Below, one piece after another: positions 46,293 through 59,308 of a DNA stretch of 64,000 nucleotides. The notes under the pieces are model-generated. The model saw nothing but the letters and a program-made list of their open reading frames with translations. It was not told the origin of the DNA and did no database searches. The stretch covers positions 17,755,046-17,819,045 of the forward strand of contig CM077824.1 of assembly GCA_039720395.1 (NCBI GenBank), in the 5' to 3' direction. A program made the position numbers and the translations under genes. The DNA comes from Liquidambar formosana (lineage: Eukaryota > Streptophyta > Magnoliopsida > Saxifragales > Altingiaceae). Positions within the stretch are counted from its first letter, which is position 1. Each line of letters begins with the position of its first letter.

Positions 46293-49200
46293 AAACGAGT
46301 TCCGATGTTGGCAGCACAAGCCAACAAAAGAAACCGCGGACCTCAACATCTAACCAAATGCGTTGCAACCTACTGGCTGTAAAGAGGTTGGTAAAAAACA
46401 TTAGATTGGAGGAAAGGCATATAGTTGAGCTGAAAAGAACCCCTTTTTGGGGTTTCTTCCAACCTTTTATAGATGCAAAAGTGAAAACAAAATACCTAAA
46501 GAAACATGACAAAGATGTCATCAAAATCATACAAACCTACACACCCAACTACACAGCTTTCGAAATAGGCAAAAAACTCCTAAAATTGAGGAACAGTGAC
46601 TTCTCATTGATATTTGGCATACATGAAGGTACAGAGCCAATTACTTTGGGGCGTGTCCTAAAACCCAACCAACAACTAGTGGATCGTATGTGTAAGGGTG
46701 TGCCTAGATTAACTCCATCATCATTGAAAAGCTCATTAAAGAATCAATGAATGAGCAAAGTAAAGACAACAACGAGGATGTCGCTAAGCTGTTATGTTTG
46801 TATGCCTTTGTTACTGTCTTCTTCACAACATCCGGCACAAACCTCAGCTGGTCGTATGTAAAATATGTGGAGGACTTGGATGCCATGCAAAGTTATGATT
46901 AGCCAGGTGCGATAAAGAACTATTTGGAAGCATCCATCCAAAAATCACACAACATCCCTAAAAATGTGACCGGATGTGTGATTGCACTATTGGTAAGCAA
47001 CCAACTCAAACTATTTATAATAAATTTATATGAATCTGAATAATTATCACTCTCAACTAACATTTTGTACCTTATGTATTGATACAGTATTGGCTTTGCG
47101 AGCACAGCACCATACTAAAGCCAATGAACCAAAAATCAATTCCAAGGTTTGTAAAATGGAACCTCAAAAAGCTGACAAAGGCCATGGAAAGCATTACACT
47201 TTGGACCCTACCAAGTGATGAGGTATTTGATTATTGTTAAAGTTTTGTACTGGTCACAATCACACCATTACACTTATATTTAATATCAACAGTCCCAAAA
47301 TACTGTTTTCAATATTATTAAATGTTTTTTTTTTAAACTAAAAACAGTATCACCACACTGTTACACATACACACATGTTATAAAACTGAGCACAGTAATT
47401 GGTACTGTTGCACGACATATATATAAATAAACTACACTACCAACAGTACACTGGTACTGTTATGTCAAACAATATGTAATACTATCAAAGAAAATGAATT
47501 AAAGTTCCTAATAGTGTTGTTTATGATAATATCAAATAAGCAATGTAACATGTTCTTTTCATGTGCAGATCTATGGTGGTGAGATCACATTTAGCAAAAG
47601 GGAAGGGTGACTTTTCAATGTAAAGAACCAAACACTTGAATTGGGGCGTGATCGCCAACACACTGATGCCCCTGATGAAACAGTTGAAGAAGAAGAAGAT
47701 GTTGATAAGCAGGAAGGTCAAAACGATCAAAGTGACGAAGAAGAAGCTGGCAACAATGGAAGTGGATCTGGTAGTGATGAAAAGGAGGAAGAAGTTGGGG
47801 ATGAGGAGCTTGAAACTACCATGCATAACATAGGCAAATTTGCCAACCCCCCAAACCTCGGAGATAAAAAGGAAGACCCAGCAAAACAAAGGATGATTTG
47901 CTTGCACAACTCAGTATGAAGGTTGAAGAACTGCAAAAAGAAGGGGCTGCAAAGGATAAACAAGTAGAAAACCTACAGTTGCGAATTCAAAGCTACAGAC
48001 TCAGCTGCTAGAGATCCAAAAAAAATATGAAGCAGCTCTAGAAGAATTGCAAAGCAAAAAGGCATAAAATATTTCACTTTACTGTTTCTAATGATTAAAG
48101 TAGATGTTGTTACTTTTTGAAATTGTGTTTTACATATAATAGCACCCTTTTACTGTTGCTATTATGTTTTCACAATAACAGCACCACTCTACTGTTGGTA
48201 GATTGTTTTGCTATAATATAATCACTTTGCTGTTTTGAAGGATGATTTGGGTGAAGACACCATGGAAATCAATGTACATAACATCACCCAAGCGTTTGAA
48301 AAGGTGGCCCAAAATCCAAAGGAAGTGAAGAAAACATCCCGTGCACCCAAAAAGCTACCAACTCCTTCCTCTCTTGCTAAGCGTGTCAAGTCCAAACAAG
48401 GGACACGAAAAGATAGTAAAAAACCTGAGTACACGTATGAGCCAAGCAAAAAGGGGAAGGGGGTTAAAAAAGCAACCGCTAAAGAAGACAAAAAAGTAGG
48501 AGACCAAGTTACCGATGAAGATACAATTGATGTGGATGACTTTGTTGACAAAATACCATCCCATGCAGATGGTATACAACTCACATTCCCCACTCAGAGT
48601 CCTATATCAAAGTTGCTGACAAATGAAGAGAGGCAAACACTTAAACAAATGTTTCAAAAGGAATTCTCCAAGTAATATTTTATGCAATATCTTTTAACAC
48701 AAACCATATAATCTATTCACACCAATATGATAATACTAATTGTTTTTCATACATGCAGTGCAACGATTTGGCGTTCATCAAATGCTTCCAATATAGTCCA
48801 ACTAAAGAACATCAGGCAACTACTCATTGAAGGCGACACAAGTGGCAATGTAAGTATAGAGTATCACTTTCGTTTTTCTTGTGGATTTTTGCATAGACAA
48901 AATGACATTACTATTGTGAGAAATCTTTTGAACAGCACCAACTTGTTTTTGTGTGTCTATTTCAACAGCACCACTGTATTGTTCCTAGCGTATTTTCTGC
49001 TAACAGCGCCACTATATTGTTTATGTATATTTAAACAGCACCAGTTTACTATTACGCAACAGCACCACTACACTGTTGACAGTTACTTTATTTAGTAGGA
49101 AACATTTCTAATGTCCACATTGAATATAATGCTTAATTTGACTTAATAATTTGCAGGTCATCGATGCATTTGGAGCCATTATCACATCTGACACAAAAGA

Positions 49201-50126
49201 TAAAAAGCTCACATTCTACATCCCAACCACAAGCTTGGTAATCATGATGCAAAAACATACTTGCAAACAACATATCATACTTAAATATGTGTGTACTGAG
49301 TATGTGTTTATACATTGCAGATCTATTTTGATAGCCTAGATGCTGAATTGAGATCTAAGTGGTTTGATGATAAAGTTATCGAAGCAGCCATCTCTAATAA
49401 CAGATATCACCTCTATCCCCTCATTGCAGCTACTAGACCTGGTGGAGCTGAAAACCATTGGACTTTGCTTGTGCACGACACGCAAAGCGGAACATGGAGA
49501 CATTACAACTCCATGCGCCCACGAGAAGTTATTGAAGACAACCACTACAACAAAGTAAAAAAAGTGGTAATAACATACACATAACCAAAAATTTACTTTA
49601 TAAAAAATCTTACTAATTACCATATTAATATGATCCAACTATTGTCAGGCGGAGTACGTGCACCAAATGGGGCTACAAGACAATCAAGGTTAGCAAATTG
49701 AGGTTGAATCTGTAGAGAATACACCCCAACAAAGCGAATACTCGTGAGTATTTCATTACTATTTTGTTTGCTTCATATTCATATCATGCAACAGTATTAT
49801 GACACTGTCATAAACTTTACAAACAAATATGCATCAACGCTTCTCATTGTATCATTGTTTTTTGTAGACTCGATTGTGGAATCATTGTATGCAACCTCAT
49901 TCTTGATTTCTCCTATGGAATGAACATTACACAGACCATGACTCTAAAAGAAGTTCAAAGCTTTAGAAGGGACATCATCCGAGAAATCATTTTCGACGGT
50001 GACTGGTCATAGAATCCAAACTGGGAAAGGCAAACGACTACTCCAAAAGAGAGCGATGCAATCATCGTCAAGCCACTCTCCATTGCATATCCAAAAACAA
50101 AAGGGGCCAAGAGAAAGCAAACTTGA
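46293..50126 (+). pseudogene. Ulp1-like cysteine protease gene of MULE-2
   Basis: Exons traced by splice sites: 46293 to about 46996, 47088-47222, about 47569-48066, 48241-48671, 48759-48849, 49157-49237, 49321-49566, 49649-49743, 49868-50126. The N-terminal part (LIFGIHEG, YWLCEHSTIL) resembles the domain found before the protease in plant MULE Ulp1 proteins. An acidic segment and a coiled coil follow, then a basic Lys-rich segment. The C48 protease core has His (HWTLLVHD, 49456-49458) and Cys (DCGIIVC, 49875-49877), but the expected Asp in the YDS position is Asn (HYNSM, 49507-49509). In-frame stops lie at 46900, 47608, 49691 and 50010, and frameshifts near 46725 and 47890. So it is inactive. 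Its source family may remove SUMO-like tags or bind DNA for the transposon. Confidence 0.75.
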
Positions 50127-50984
50127 GATGTCTATGAGTACATTATTTGGCTGAAACTTATGAACAGTCTACTTAAAATTCATTTGTGAAATGGGTGTAC
50201 ATATAGTTCACTAATTACAAATTTCTTTTTTTATGTTCTTTAATAGTAACAATTCAAATTTACTGTTATATGGTTTCAATTGTGCACAAACTTGCCAACT
50301 TATATGATTGTTGATCTGCAAAATGTTGCCAACAGGTTAATTCATCGCAATACTTCTCATGTGGTAATTTCTAACTAACAATCCACCAACAGTACCCCGT
50401 TACTGTTGGAAACTAAAAAATAACAACTCAATAAACGCTAATAATTGATTACACCCATCATATTACTGTGTGTCCAAACAAAGTGGTAATAGCATAGTTG
50501 GTTCCTATTGAAGATTACACGATTGGAAATCTTTCAAACGCGTCACTAATAAGTTGCACTTCAAATCAAAGTACCATATATCGTTACCCTACAGTATCAT
50601 TACGTCACAGTTAACAATTACAAAATCCAATAACCACTAAAATCTTAATCATTAACTACCTCCCTTCAATGAACATCAGTTTCACTCGTGTCCAATTACA
50701 AATTAACATAGCAGTCACAGTTCATGACAAATTGACATTGGTGCTATTTGTTATTTTATGTTATGGATAGTATTACTATCCTGTTGTAAGTTTGAATTAA
50801 CATTTCATCCGTATTCATTTGCAAAATATATATATATCATAAAATCATATATTCGAAAGTGTAACAATTTGTCTTAAAAAAATGTCACTCAATGCCTTAA
50901 AAATTGGACATCGTAAAAACACTACAACCAACTCAAAAACATTGTAAACTGCTAACAACTAAAAAAAACAGACACAAACAAATG
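50127..50984. other. Spacer between the two MULE-2 genes
   Basis: AT-rich convergent 3' region without ORFs. Contains the palindrome at 50388-50407 and several single arms (CACAGTT, ACAGTATC). Confidence 0.6.
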
Positions 50985-53359
50985 CTATATTGGTTCTTGA
51001 CATGTCTTCTTATTATGAGTTCCAAGCCTTCCACATCTACCACATTTGATTTGCCTTATCTTCTCTCCTCTGGAAGGTATCTTCCTATTCTTTGGTCTCC
51101 CCGCAGGCCGTCTTGTGTTGGGTGGAAGTACAAATTCACAATTTTCTTCGTTCACTCCCATTTTTAGAGCCGTAGAAATGGGATGAATAGGTTGAGAGTA
51201 AGCTTCACGAAATGAAGATGTGTAAAAGTAATCCTCTACATAGCCATTAATGTCACCACCACTGGCTTGAATTGCTACAGCAGCGTACGAGCATGGAAAC
51301 CCATTTATTTGCCATTGATAACAAGTACACATGCAATTTAAAATGTCAACAGTAACAGACGGGTACGAATGAACCTCGAACACACTATCACTGGATATGC
51401 TAACCCTCCACTTCCTTCCTTTATCCAACTCTTCACCCAACCTCTCATCCATCTTTGGGCATAATACAGTATTCCAAGAGTCTGCTTCCAACCTCCTATT
51501 GCACATTTGCGCCATAATCTGGGATCTAATCAAATCAACCATGTTTGTAATTGGGAGGAAACGAGCTTCCTTAATCCAAGTATTAAACGATTCAGCAACA
51601 TTAGAGCATATCTCACCATACCACTGCCCTTGGAAGTACGCGTTCGCCTAGCATTGGAAAGGACGGTCATTAAGGAAAAATTGCACTTGTTCCTTCCCTT
51701 CAGTCAACAACTCAGACAACTTCTCCTTAAACTTATGCTCAGTTGGAGCATATGCACATTCAAGAAATAAAAACACCATTCGATCTTTAAATGACTTATG
51801 ACCCCTAACCTTGTCTCGCAAATTTATCTTCAAATGATGAAGGCAATAGGCATGGTATGCTGTAGGAAATATTTTTGGCAGCGCCGACCTCAAGCCATTG
51901 TTTCGATCTGAAATAAACGTGAGTTGCCTCACATCCCCTATAATTTCACGCAAATTCTCAAAAAACTATCTCCAATTATCTTCCGACTCAGCATTAACCA
52001 CAGCAAACGCCAACGGGAATAGCCCTGCAACATAAAAAATAATAATGCATTCTTCTTTTAATAATGTTGAACAACGTAATCAATCAATAACTCATGTGAC
52101 AGTAATACATTACTGTCTCACTCATACATGCAAATAAAGACTCAACAGTACCAACATATAGTACTATCATACAAAACACTACAATCTTCCACAATCTCAT
52201 TGAACATGAACAACTCACTCTTGCACTTTAAACTTCAATTACATTGAACAACATTAACACCATAAAACATACCTTGGTTCCCATCCTTTGCCGTCGCAGC
52301 TAACAATTGCCCTTTGTACCTACTTTTCAAAAAGGTACCATCCATAAACAACATTGGTCGACAGTATGTGAAGCCATGAATACATGCATAGAAAGAAGCA
52401 AAAAACCTCCTAAAACGATTACTACATTCATCCATATCCAAAACAAGTTTGCTGCCCGGATTATTCCTCATTGACTCCTCAATGAACCAACGAAGTTCGT
52501 CAAATGACTCAGAGTTATCACCATACAAACAATTTCGCGCCTTCTCAATACCCATCCACGCATTGGTGTAAGATATATCCAGCCTATACTTCCTTTTAAA
52601 ATCCCACCGAACTTCAACAGCACTCAAGAGCAGCTTGTCTCGCACAACCTCTACCATCTCGGACGAAACAATGTCAAATCCCATCCTACTATGCTTGGTT
52701 GTCCGAATAGCTGCCCCACATGTGTGAACATTGTTCAGTTGACGTATGTAGAACCACCCATTTGCATGCTCCATGCGTGTATGCACTCGCCACTCGCAAC
52801 CCCTTCGCTCCTTCAACCTACATACAGCTATTACTCTATATGATTCATTCCTCACAAAATCATAGTTAAATCCATTTTCAACTGAATATTTGCGCAACGC
52901 AACTCTAAATCCTTTGACGCCATCTTTGAAACACTGACCCACATTCTTTATCAAGTGTGCCCAACTAGCACTAAGTAAAGTCCGCTCCTCATGCGAACAA
53001 AAAGAAAGCAACAAATCAATTTTCATATCATTAAACTCTCCTCCCACAACTTCACCATTACAAATATTCAACACACCGCCTCCCCCCCCCATGCAACCAT
53101 TATCTACCACCTCAATGTCAAATTGAATCATGTGCATACGCCTTCCAATGGATAACATTGTTCTTACATTAACATCATTGACTATCATAATTTTCGTATG
53201 ACTAGGAAGAGAATAAAACAGCCCAACCATCCCTGGCCTCAAACTCCTCCATTTCGATATAACAAACCCCTGAATATCATCAAAGGATGTGTGTGCATCT
53301 ACAGGCATAACAGCCATCCTTCCGCCAAAAGTACACATTAAACATATGTTCTCATCCAT
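50985..53359 (-). pseudogene. MURA-type transposase of MULE-2, two stop codons
   Basis: Exon 1 is 53359-52273 and exon 2 is 52024-50985, with a GT-AG intron in phase 1. Domains: PB1-like N-terminus (1-75), MuDR DNA-binding region (about 165-235, RRGCEWRVHTRM), and the MULE domain with Asp340 in LFMDGTFLK and the SDRNNG block. The HAYCLHHLKINL block, NVAESFNTWI, a SWIM-like finger and a C-terminal CCHC-like knuckle (CGRCGRLGTHNKKTC) follow. TAG stops at 51967-51965 and 51650-51648 break exon 2; both sit where related proteins usually have Trp. The SWIM finger reads CSYA where CSHA is usual. The rest of the frame is open, so it decayed lately. Confidence 0.85.
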
Positions 53360-54358
53360 TGCAATTCAACTGGATATATAAACCTGTATAAATAAACAAA
53401 CAATATCAATTTATTATGTGAATATAAACAACACAACTCATACACCAAAACCATAAACAACATGTCTTCCATTCTCCCAACAGTACCACTTTTCTACTCA
53501 TACATAAATAAACATATAATTGACAATAGACAGTATCATGATACTGTTTGGACGGTAAATTTAAACTTCCACCTACTTCTTTCTAAAAACAGAACAAACC
53601 AGTAATTGTCAATTAACCACACCAAACAAATCCATCACAATCGACAATCTCTAACCTACTAATCAACTTGAATGACACACATCCACAAATACTCACCCTC
53701 TAGTACGAAGCCCACTCCATTCTCAAATGACGATGCATTAAACATGTAAAAAAAACTTATAACTAACAAATTATATGTACACAACTTACGTGTACAACAG
53801 TTGAATCCCGTATAAGGAAATCCACACAAAACCCCAACGATATTCAACAACCACCACTCGATGCAATACTTTGTACTTTCCCAAAATCAACAATATGATC
53901 ACTTTCACCCCTGATTTCCCATCTAAACCCCAAACAATCACCGAAAAACTGAGAAATCGCTCGACAAAGAAGAAACTATGAACATCTTCAAACCCAAACG
54001 AAATCCCTTGGAGCCGCTTGAAGTGAGCGAAACATTGGAAAATCAAATTTGAATTTCCACCTTCTGCGCTGGTTTGAAGAGAGAGAAACATAATGTAACC
54101 AAAAATATCTCTCCCACGAAATCAAATCCCCCAAAAAAAGGTTACAGTTTTTCCTCTTCATATGGAAAACTGGGTTTTCCATATCTGCTGTACAAATAAT
54201 GCCAAAATGTCAAATGAAGGGTATATCTAGTATAAAATACATGGTTTTACCTTACCGCAAATAACAACTTAAAAAAAGGGGTTATTAAATTACTAAATCT
54301 TACATAGGGTTTTTTTGCTAAAGTCATATCTCTAATAGGGGTTATTGCTAATTTTCCC

Positions 54359-55136
54359 AAATAAAAAATGTTGTTATGAGGATGTCCTCACCTGTGTTGT
54401 GCATCAGTGCATGGATGGGTTGTACATTACAATGCTTAAACCTAGTGGTGCTGATGCAACTTAAATGAGAGTGTCCTCACCTAAAATTTGTTCATGTATC
54501 AATGGATATTTATCCAAAATTTTAATTTTGAATATAATTAAATTTTTGGATAAATGAAAATATAGTCTCTTGATTGACTAGGGATTAGTGAAAGGGAAAA
54601 TACAATTAATGACACAATTATTGCATTGGAAATGATGAAAATGCATCGTAAATAGTGAAAGTTGTATGAAAAAAGGGGAATTCAGCGGAAAGTCCATATC
54701 TAAGAACTTGTGAAGTCATAAGGATTACATAAAATCTTTTAATGCCTTAAGTCCAATGTACATATAAAACGCTAACGTTTTATGCTCTTGATGGGTTTCT
54801 TATTTCGTGACTACCATTCATGCCTTCCCCCAAAATGGGGTATTTTTTCCTTGTTGTTGGCTTTCAATTTTTTTGCATGATGGTCCCAAAGTCTATACTC
54901 CATGATTTCCAGGGCAATAAACCATATTACCATGTTTATCGCCATGATTTCCATGAATACCATTCATGATTTCTAGGGCAATAAACCACATGTATACCAT
55001 ATTGCCATCTATATCTCCACGTCAGTAGTTCATATTTTGTGTCTTAAATGGATTTCCTTATTCAGTCGAAAACATGGCGATATACTTTATGTAATTGTTT
55101 TAATTCATTTTCCATTGTAACTCATTTCATAGAAGG
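54359..55136. other. Intergenic
   Basis: No gene. A short direct repeat (CCATGATTTCC, GGGCAATAAACCA) occurs at 54898-55000. Confidence 0.4.
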
Positions 55137-57122
55137 GGAGGGTTCCGTTGACACCTAGTGTAAAACTTTTTACACTTACACCAGTCAATATCTTTTTATA
55201 AAAATCATATTTCGCTAATCCAACTGTGAGCGCCACGCCCTAATACCACATAACTCGAGAATACGCATTAGCCTCAAAGGACTAACACGGAGAGGAGTCG
55301 CCACCCAATAATGGGAACGAGTGAACCCTAGCAGGGTCTAGCTCGTCATAACCAGAGATTTGGGTTCGGAGCTAGGGTACGCAGCTGGGAAGGTGTTAGG
55401 CACCCAGCCATGCCCGGTCGGAACTGGCCCCCACACATGATCAATGGCTTTAATTAATCTAAATGCTCAATTAAAATTAACCCTATTCATTCAATAATGA
55501 TGGCACACATAATGACTAAAATAATTAATAAATAAAGAAAACAGAGAATCAAAAATATATTAGAAAGAATAGATCAGAATAAAAGGTATCAACCAACTAG
55601 AAACAAAAGATATGAACAAGCCAACAATCTATCTGTCGAGGTAAGGTGCGTACGCATCACTCATAGGTGCGTACGCACCTAATAGGCATTTTCACCAACT
55701 CAATCACATGTATACTTAAAAAAAGGGAAAAACGAAACAGATGACAAAAATAATAGAAAATAAACTTTCTGCCTAGAAGGGAATGCGTACGCACTTGGGA
55801 TAGGTGCGTACGCACCCTATCGGTATATCAAACAAAGTCACGCAGACCTTATATTAATCTACATCATGCATCCTTAATAAAATAAAATATACAGAAAATA
55901 AATACGAATATAAACTAAACCTAAATCATGCTAATCATGCTTTAGACGAAAAAAAAAAAAAAAAAAAAAAGAAGAACTAGAATGAAAAGCTAAGTTAAAC
56001 TAAATTTACCAACTTTATGCTTGTTCATGGCCCCTCAGGTCTTTGGATTTAATCAAATCAACACGAATCCTCCTCTTCTTCAAAGTGTAATCACAGCAAC
56101 GAGATCAAAACTCACTCAACTTTGAAAAGAAATAGAAAACAAAAGAGAACAGGAGAAAAGAAAAGTGATTTTCGTCACTTTGCAACAGCAGAAAGTTCAA
56201 TCGCATTTTTGGGCATGAAAACGTTGGAATTGGATAAAACTTGTGAAATACAAAGTTGTAGAGAATTCAATTATCTTTCTAAGAAGACCAATTTCATCAA
56301 ATTCCAACTTCGGATGAAAAAGTTATGATTAAAATACGATTGCTGGTTTTCCAAAAATCTGCTGCTGAATTATGACGAATTTCACTCTCTAAAAACCCTC
56401 TTCTCCTCCCCCTTATCTCTAAGGCATTAAAAGAGTATTTATAGCTGAAATCTAGAGTTTCCCTTTCCTTCCTAGACTAGGTTTTTTTGGAGAATAATCA
56501 AAAGGTATTTTATAATGATAAAAGACCTCTAATCTGTATAGGAAAGGGAAATTGTCTTTTGTAAAAATTGGGAGACTGACTGCTAACACGCATGCACATG
56601 TACCGTATGTGCGTACACACACTCATCACATACGTACGCGTGTTAGTGGCATGATAAAAATGGCTAATTTAATAAAATAATTTTCTTTTCATTTTAACCA
56701 AAAATCTCATGCTGTGATTCACACTAATTCTTAAAGGATAATCCGTAAATAACCACACTAAACTCATCATCGGGGCCACAGCACTTAAGATGACAACCGG
56801 TACAAAATAGGGTGTCTACACCAACCGTTGGATTACATATTCTTATCATACACGTCACCCATGCAAAATTTTAAATTAATCAGAGATTAGGAGCTAGGTC
56901 ATCCATAAAGTACTCGAAATTAAAGTTTAATTTATTAAAAGAAATGTAAGTTTACGGATGAAACACTTTCCAATATCCGATTAACTTGAAATTTGACACG
57001 CATGACGTGTATGATAGGAATATGTAATCCAACAGTTGGATTGACGAAATATGATTTTTGTAAAAAGATATTGATAGGTGTAAGTATAAAAAGTTTTACA
57101 CCAGGTGTCAACAAAACCCTCC
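55137..57122. mobile_element. Foldback MITE with about 90-bp inverted ends, split by a solo LTR
   Basis: The left arm 55137-55224 (GGGGAGGGTTCCGTTGACACC, GTGTAAAACTTTTTACACTT, AAATCATATTTCG) is inverted at 57030-57122. The middle was a palindrome TAATCCAAC-CG-TTGGATTA, now cut by the LTR at 55225. Flanks TTCATAGAA and TTTACAGAA agree at seven of nine bases, so a MULE-type 9-bp duplication is possible. Confidence 0.75.
55225..56820 (-). mobile_element. Solo LTR, 1.6 kb, perfect 5-bp target duplication
   Basis: On the minus strand it runs from TGTAGACACCC to GGCGCTCACA, with TG...CA ends. CCAAC flanks both sides (55220-55224 and 56821-56825). TGTAGACACC is a common start of plant LTR elements. 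No internal genes or second LTR are present, so it is a solo LTR left by recombination. It carries paired perfect palindromes of GGTGCGTACGCACC type at 55645-55678 and 55784-55818, and a degraded pair at 56590-56645. Confidence 0.75.
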
Positions 57123-59273
57123 CCTTTACAGAATGGGAAAAATAATTTAAACAGATACAAACATCATGTAACGAGTTACAAGTAGATTCAATTCTACCGA
57201 CAATCTAGTGATAGTTACATGAACTCGTATGTAATACCATGTAACTATATATGTAAATTATTCATGTGTGGACCCGAAAGTCATACATTGACTTATACAT
57301 ACCACTATTTTAGACAGGACTTGATAGTTGGCAAAGGTGTGTGTGTGTGGCCTAATCTAACCTTGCGTCTATTTTTCTTCTTCCTTATTTGGAGTATAAT
57401 GTCGTATCTTGGAGAAAACTACGCTAGCCTAGAAACAGCCTCATGCCTGATTGGGTGGTCCAGTGGTCCTGTACTCCAGCAAATCAACAGTTTGTGCCAG
57501 TGTTCACACCTTGGTATCTAAGACACTTTTTTTTTTCTTAACCAAACACTTTTTGTTATCTAAAACCCTTGTGGAATCATCATTATTTTTTATTTTTGTT
57601 TTTCTGATCGGTTTTCTTAAGGTATGCTCTTAGGGTACATGTTAAGCCACAATTATTGAAATAATCATTGCATAAAAAATTGTGAAAGTTTATAGAGAGT
57701 TGTATAAATTATTTAGAAAAATATGAAAGTTCTTGGAAAAGTGACATCCTCTTATTTAATTTGTACAATTGTCTATACACTTTCACCGTTTTCTCTACAA
57801 TGATTGTCTTATTAAATACAATTTAACATAAATCCTTAGAGCACATTAAGAAAACTCTTTTCTGATAAGCAAAGAGATATTTTAGAGTGAGATAGACTCA
57901 TAACTATCAATTTAGTTAGATATTAAATTTTAGTTAGCATCCATATTAAATGATACGACAATCAAGTAGAGACGTGCTGGAATTAGTTATATCAACATCC
58001 GCATCCATATTGGAGTTGTACCCCATGCATTGGTTGGCAACAGGGTATGACCCCCAATGGCTCAATGCATGGTGTTGTTACGACTTATATTAATAAGTTC
58101 CTACCTGATTGGAACTATATTAAGTAATGTGACATTTTGTAAATGGAATCAATCATATGGTTTTTAATCTAACCATAAGATGTGTCTTAAGATTCTTTTA
58201 ATATGCAGTGGTTGGAAGTAAGGGGTCACCAATACACCCGGTCAAGGAAAGAAACTTGTATACAACTGTGACACTGTCACATGGTGTCATGAGCTAATGA
58301 GAGTTGAGTAAAATGAGATTGTGGAATCAAAAAATATTTTGACAGTCACACTTTACTCCATCCTTGTTGACTTATGACACCACATCAGTTGTATCACAGT
58401 TGCATAAAAATTTCTCTCTCAGTGAAGAGGTGCCCTCTTTGTTGGTTTTATCGTCTTTAAAAGCATCGTACTATTTTGTGCCCGTGGGGTCATCTGATAA
58501 AATTGGAATGTTACAGAAAAGCACTAGACTTTTTGTCTGCCTTTGGAAGAAGCCCATTGTTGCAAAAATATTTACACATGTAGTAATAGTGTTCATTTTT
58601 TAATCACATTAATCTCCTTATTGAAAACTTTAACGACAGTGGATCTCCAATCTCTTGGGAAAAAAAAAAATGAATACCACTTTGCTCGGTTTTTTCTGAC
58701 TATATTTCTTATTTTTTTGCCATCAGCAAATTAAATTTCCCGTGAGTTATTCCTTGTGATCCAAGTGGCATTCAAATGTGACATGTCCATATAGGCCTGA
58801 GATTAGGGAGATCATGGCCCCAAAACATATCATTGTTTAGAAGTTATTCTCAACAAAAATTACTTGTATATGAATTTCTTACATTTTCAACTTCAATTCC
58901 CTCTCCCACCAAAAAAATAAGATTTCTTACGGGTAAATAATCCTCTTATGCCTATTAGGAGCCGCCTCTTTCATCAGGATGTTTTGGCATATGGTAGTGC
59001 TAGGTGCATGAATGAGCATATATTTTTATTTGTTTTGTTTGTTTTTGTTTTTGTACTTCTTTCATTGTTTTGCTTTTCTTGAATATATATATAGAGAGAG
59101 AGGATGATGATTAGGTAAGCACATGCTGATATAACTTATATCAACATCCGCATTGGAGGTTGTACCTTGTGCATTAGTAGGATATGAGGTACATTGGACC
59201 AGTGCAAGGGGTATAACCCTCAATACATGGTGCTAATATAACTAATATCAACACATGCTGATAGGAACATAAC

Positions 59274-59308
<35 letters not shown>

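Larger units (their letters stand above)
45952..53548. repeat. Dispersed 20-bp palindrome AACAGTA-N6-TACTGTT, about 15 copies
   Basis: Units of exactly 20 bp start at 45952, 46104, 46202, 47288, 47343, 47442, 48177, 48964, 49002, 49034, 49058, 49790, 50388, 52098 and 53529. Arms vary as RACAGYR and YRYTRTY. Near-copies with other spacing are at 45212-45237 and 47391-47409. All lie in introns or between genes; none is inside a predicted exon. Elsewhere in the window the arms occur singly, not as pairs, except in the related element at 27545-29456. Confidence 0.85.
44772..54358. mobile_element. MULE-2: Ulp1-bearing Mutator-like element, recently inactivated
   Basis: The left end GGGATTTTTGGCCAAAACCC and the inverted right end GGGAAAATTAGCAATAACCC are short imperfect inverted repeats. 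They hold two genes that face each other: an Ulp1-like gene on plus (46293-50126) and a MURA-type transposase on minus (50985-53359). MULEs with an Ulp1-like gene are known (Arabidopsis KAONASHI, melon CUMULE), and VANDAL MULEs likewise lack long inverted ends. Non-coding parts carry about fifteen copies of a 20-bp palindrome. I found no convincing target duplication. About 9.6 kb. Confidence 0.75.

Noticed and set aside
47521..48593. Minus-strand ORFs of 78-128 codons
   Set aside because: Shadows of the acidic and basic segments of the Ulp1-like gene on the plus strand.
57219..57521. 100-codon ORF
   Set aside because: Low-complexity hydrophobic stretches in AT-rich DNA, no recognisable domain.
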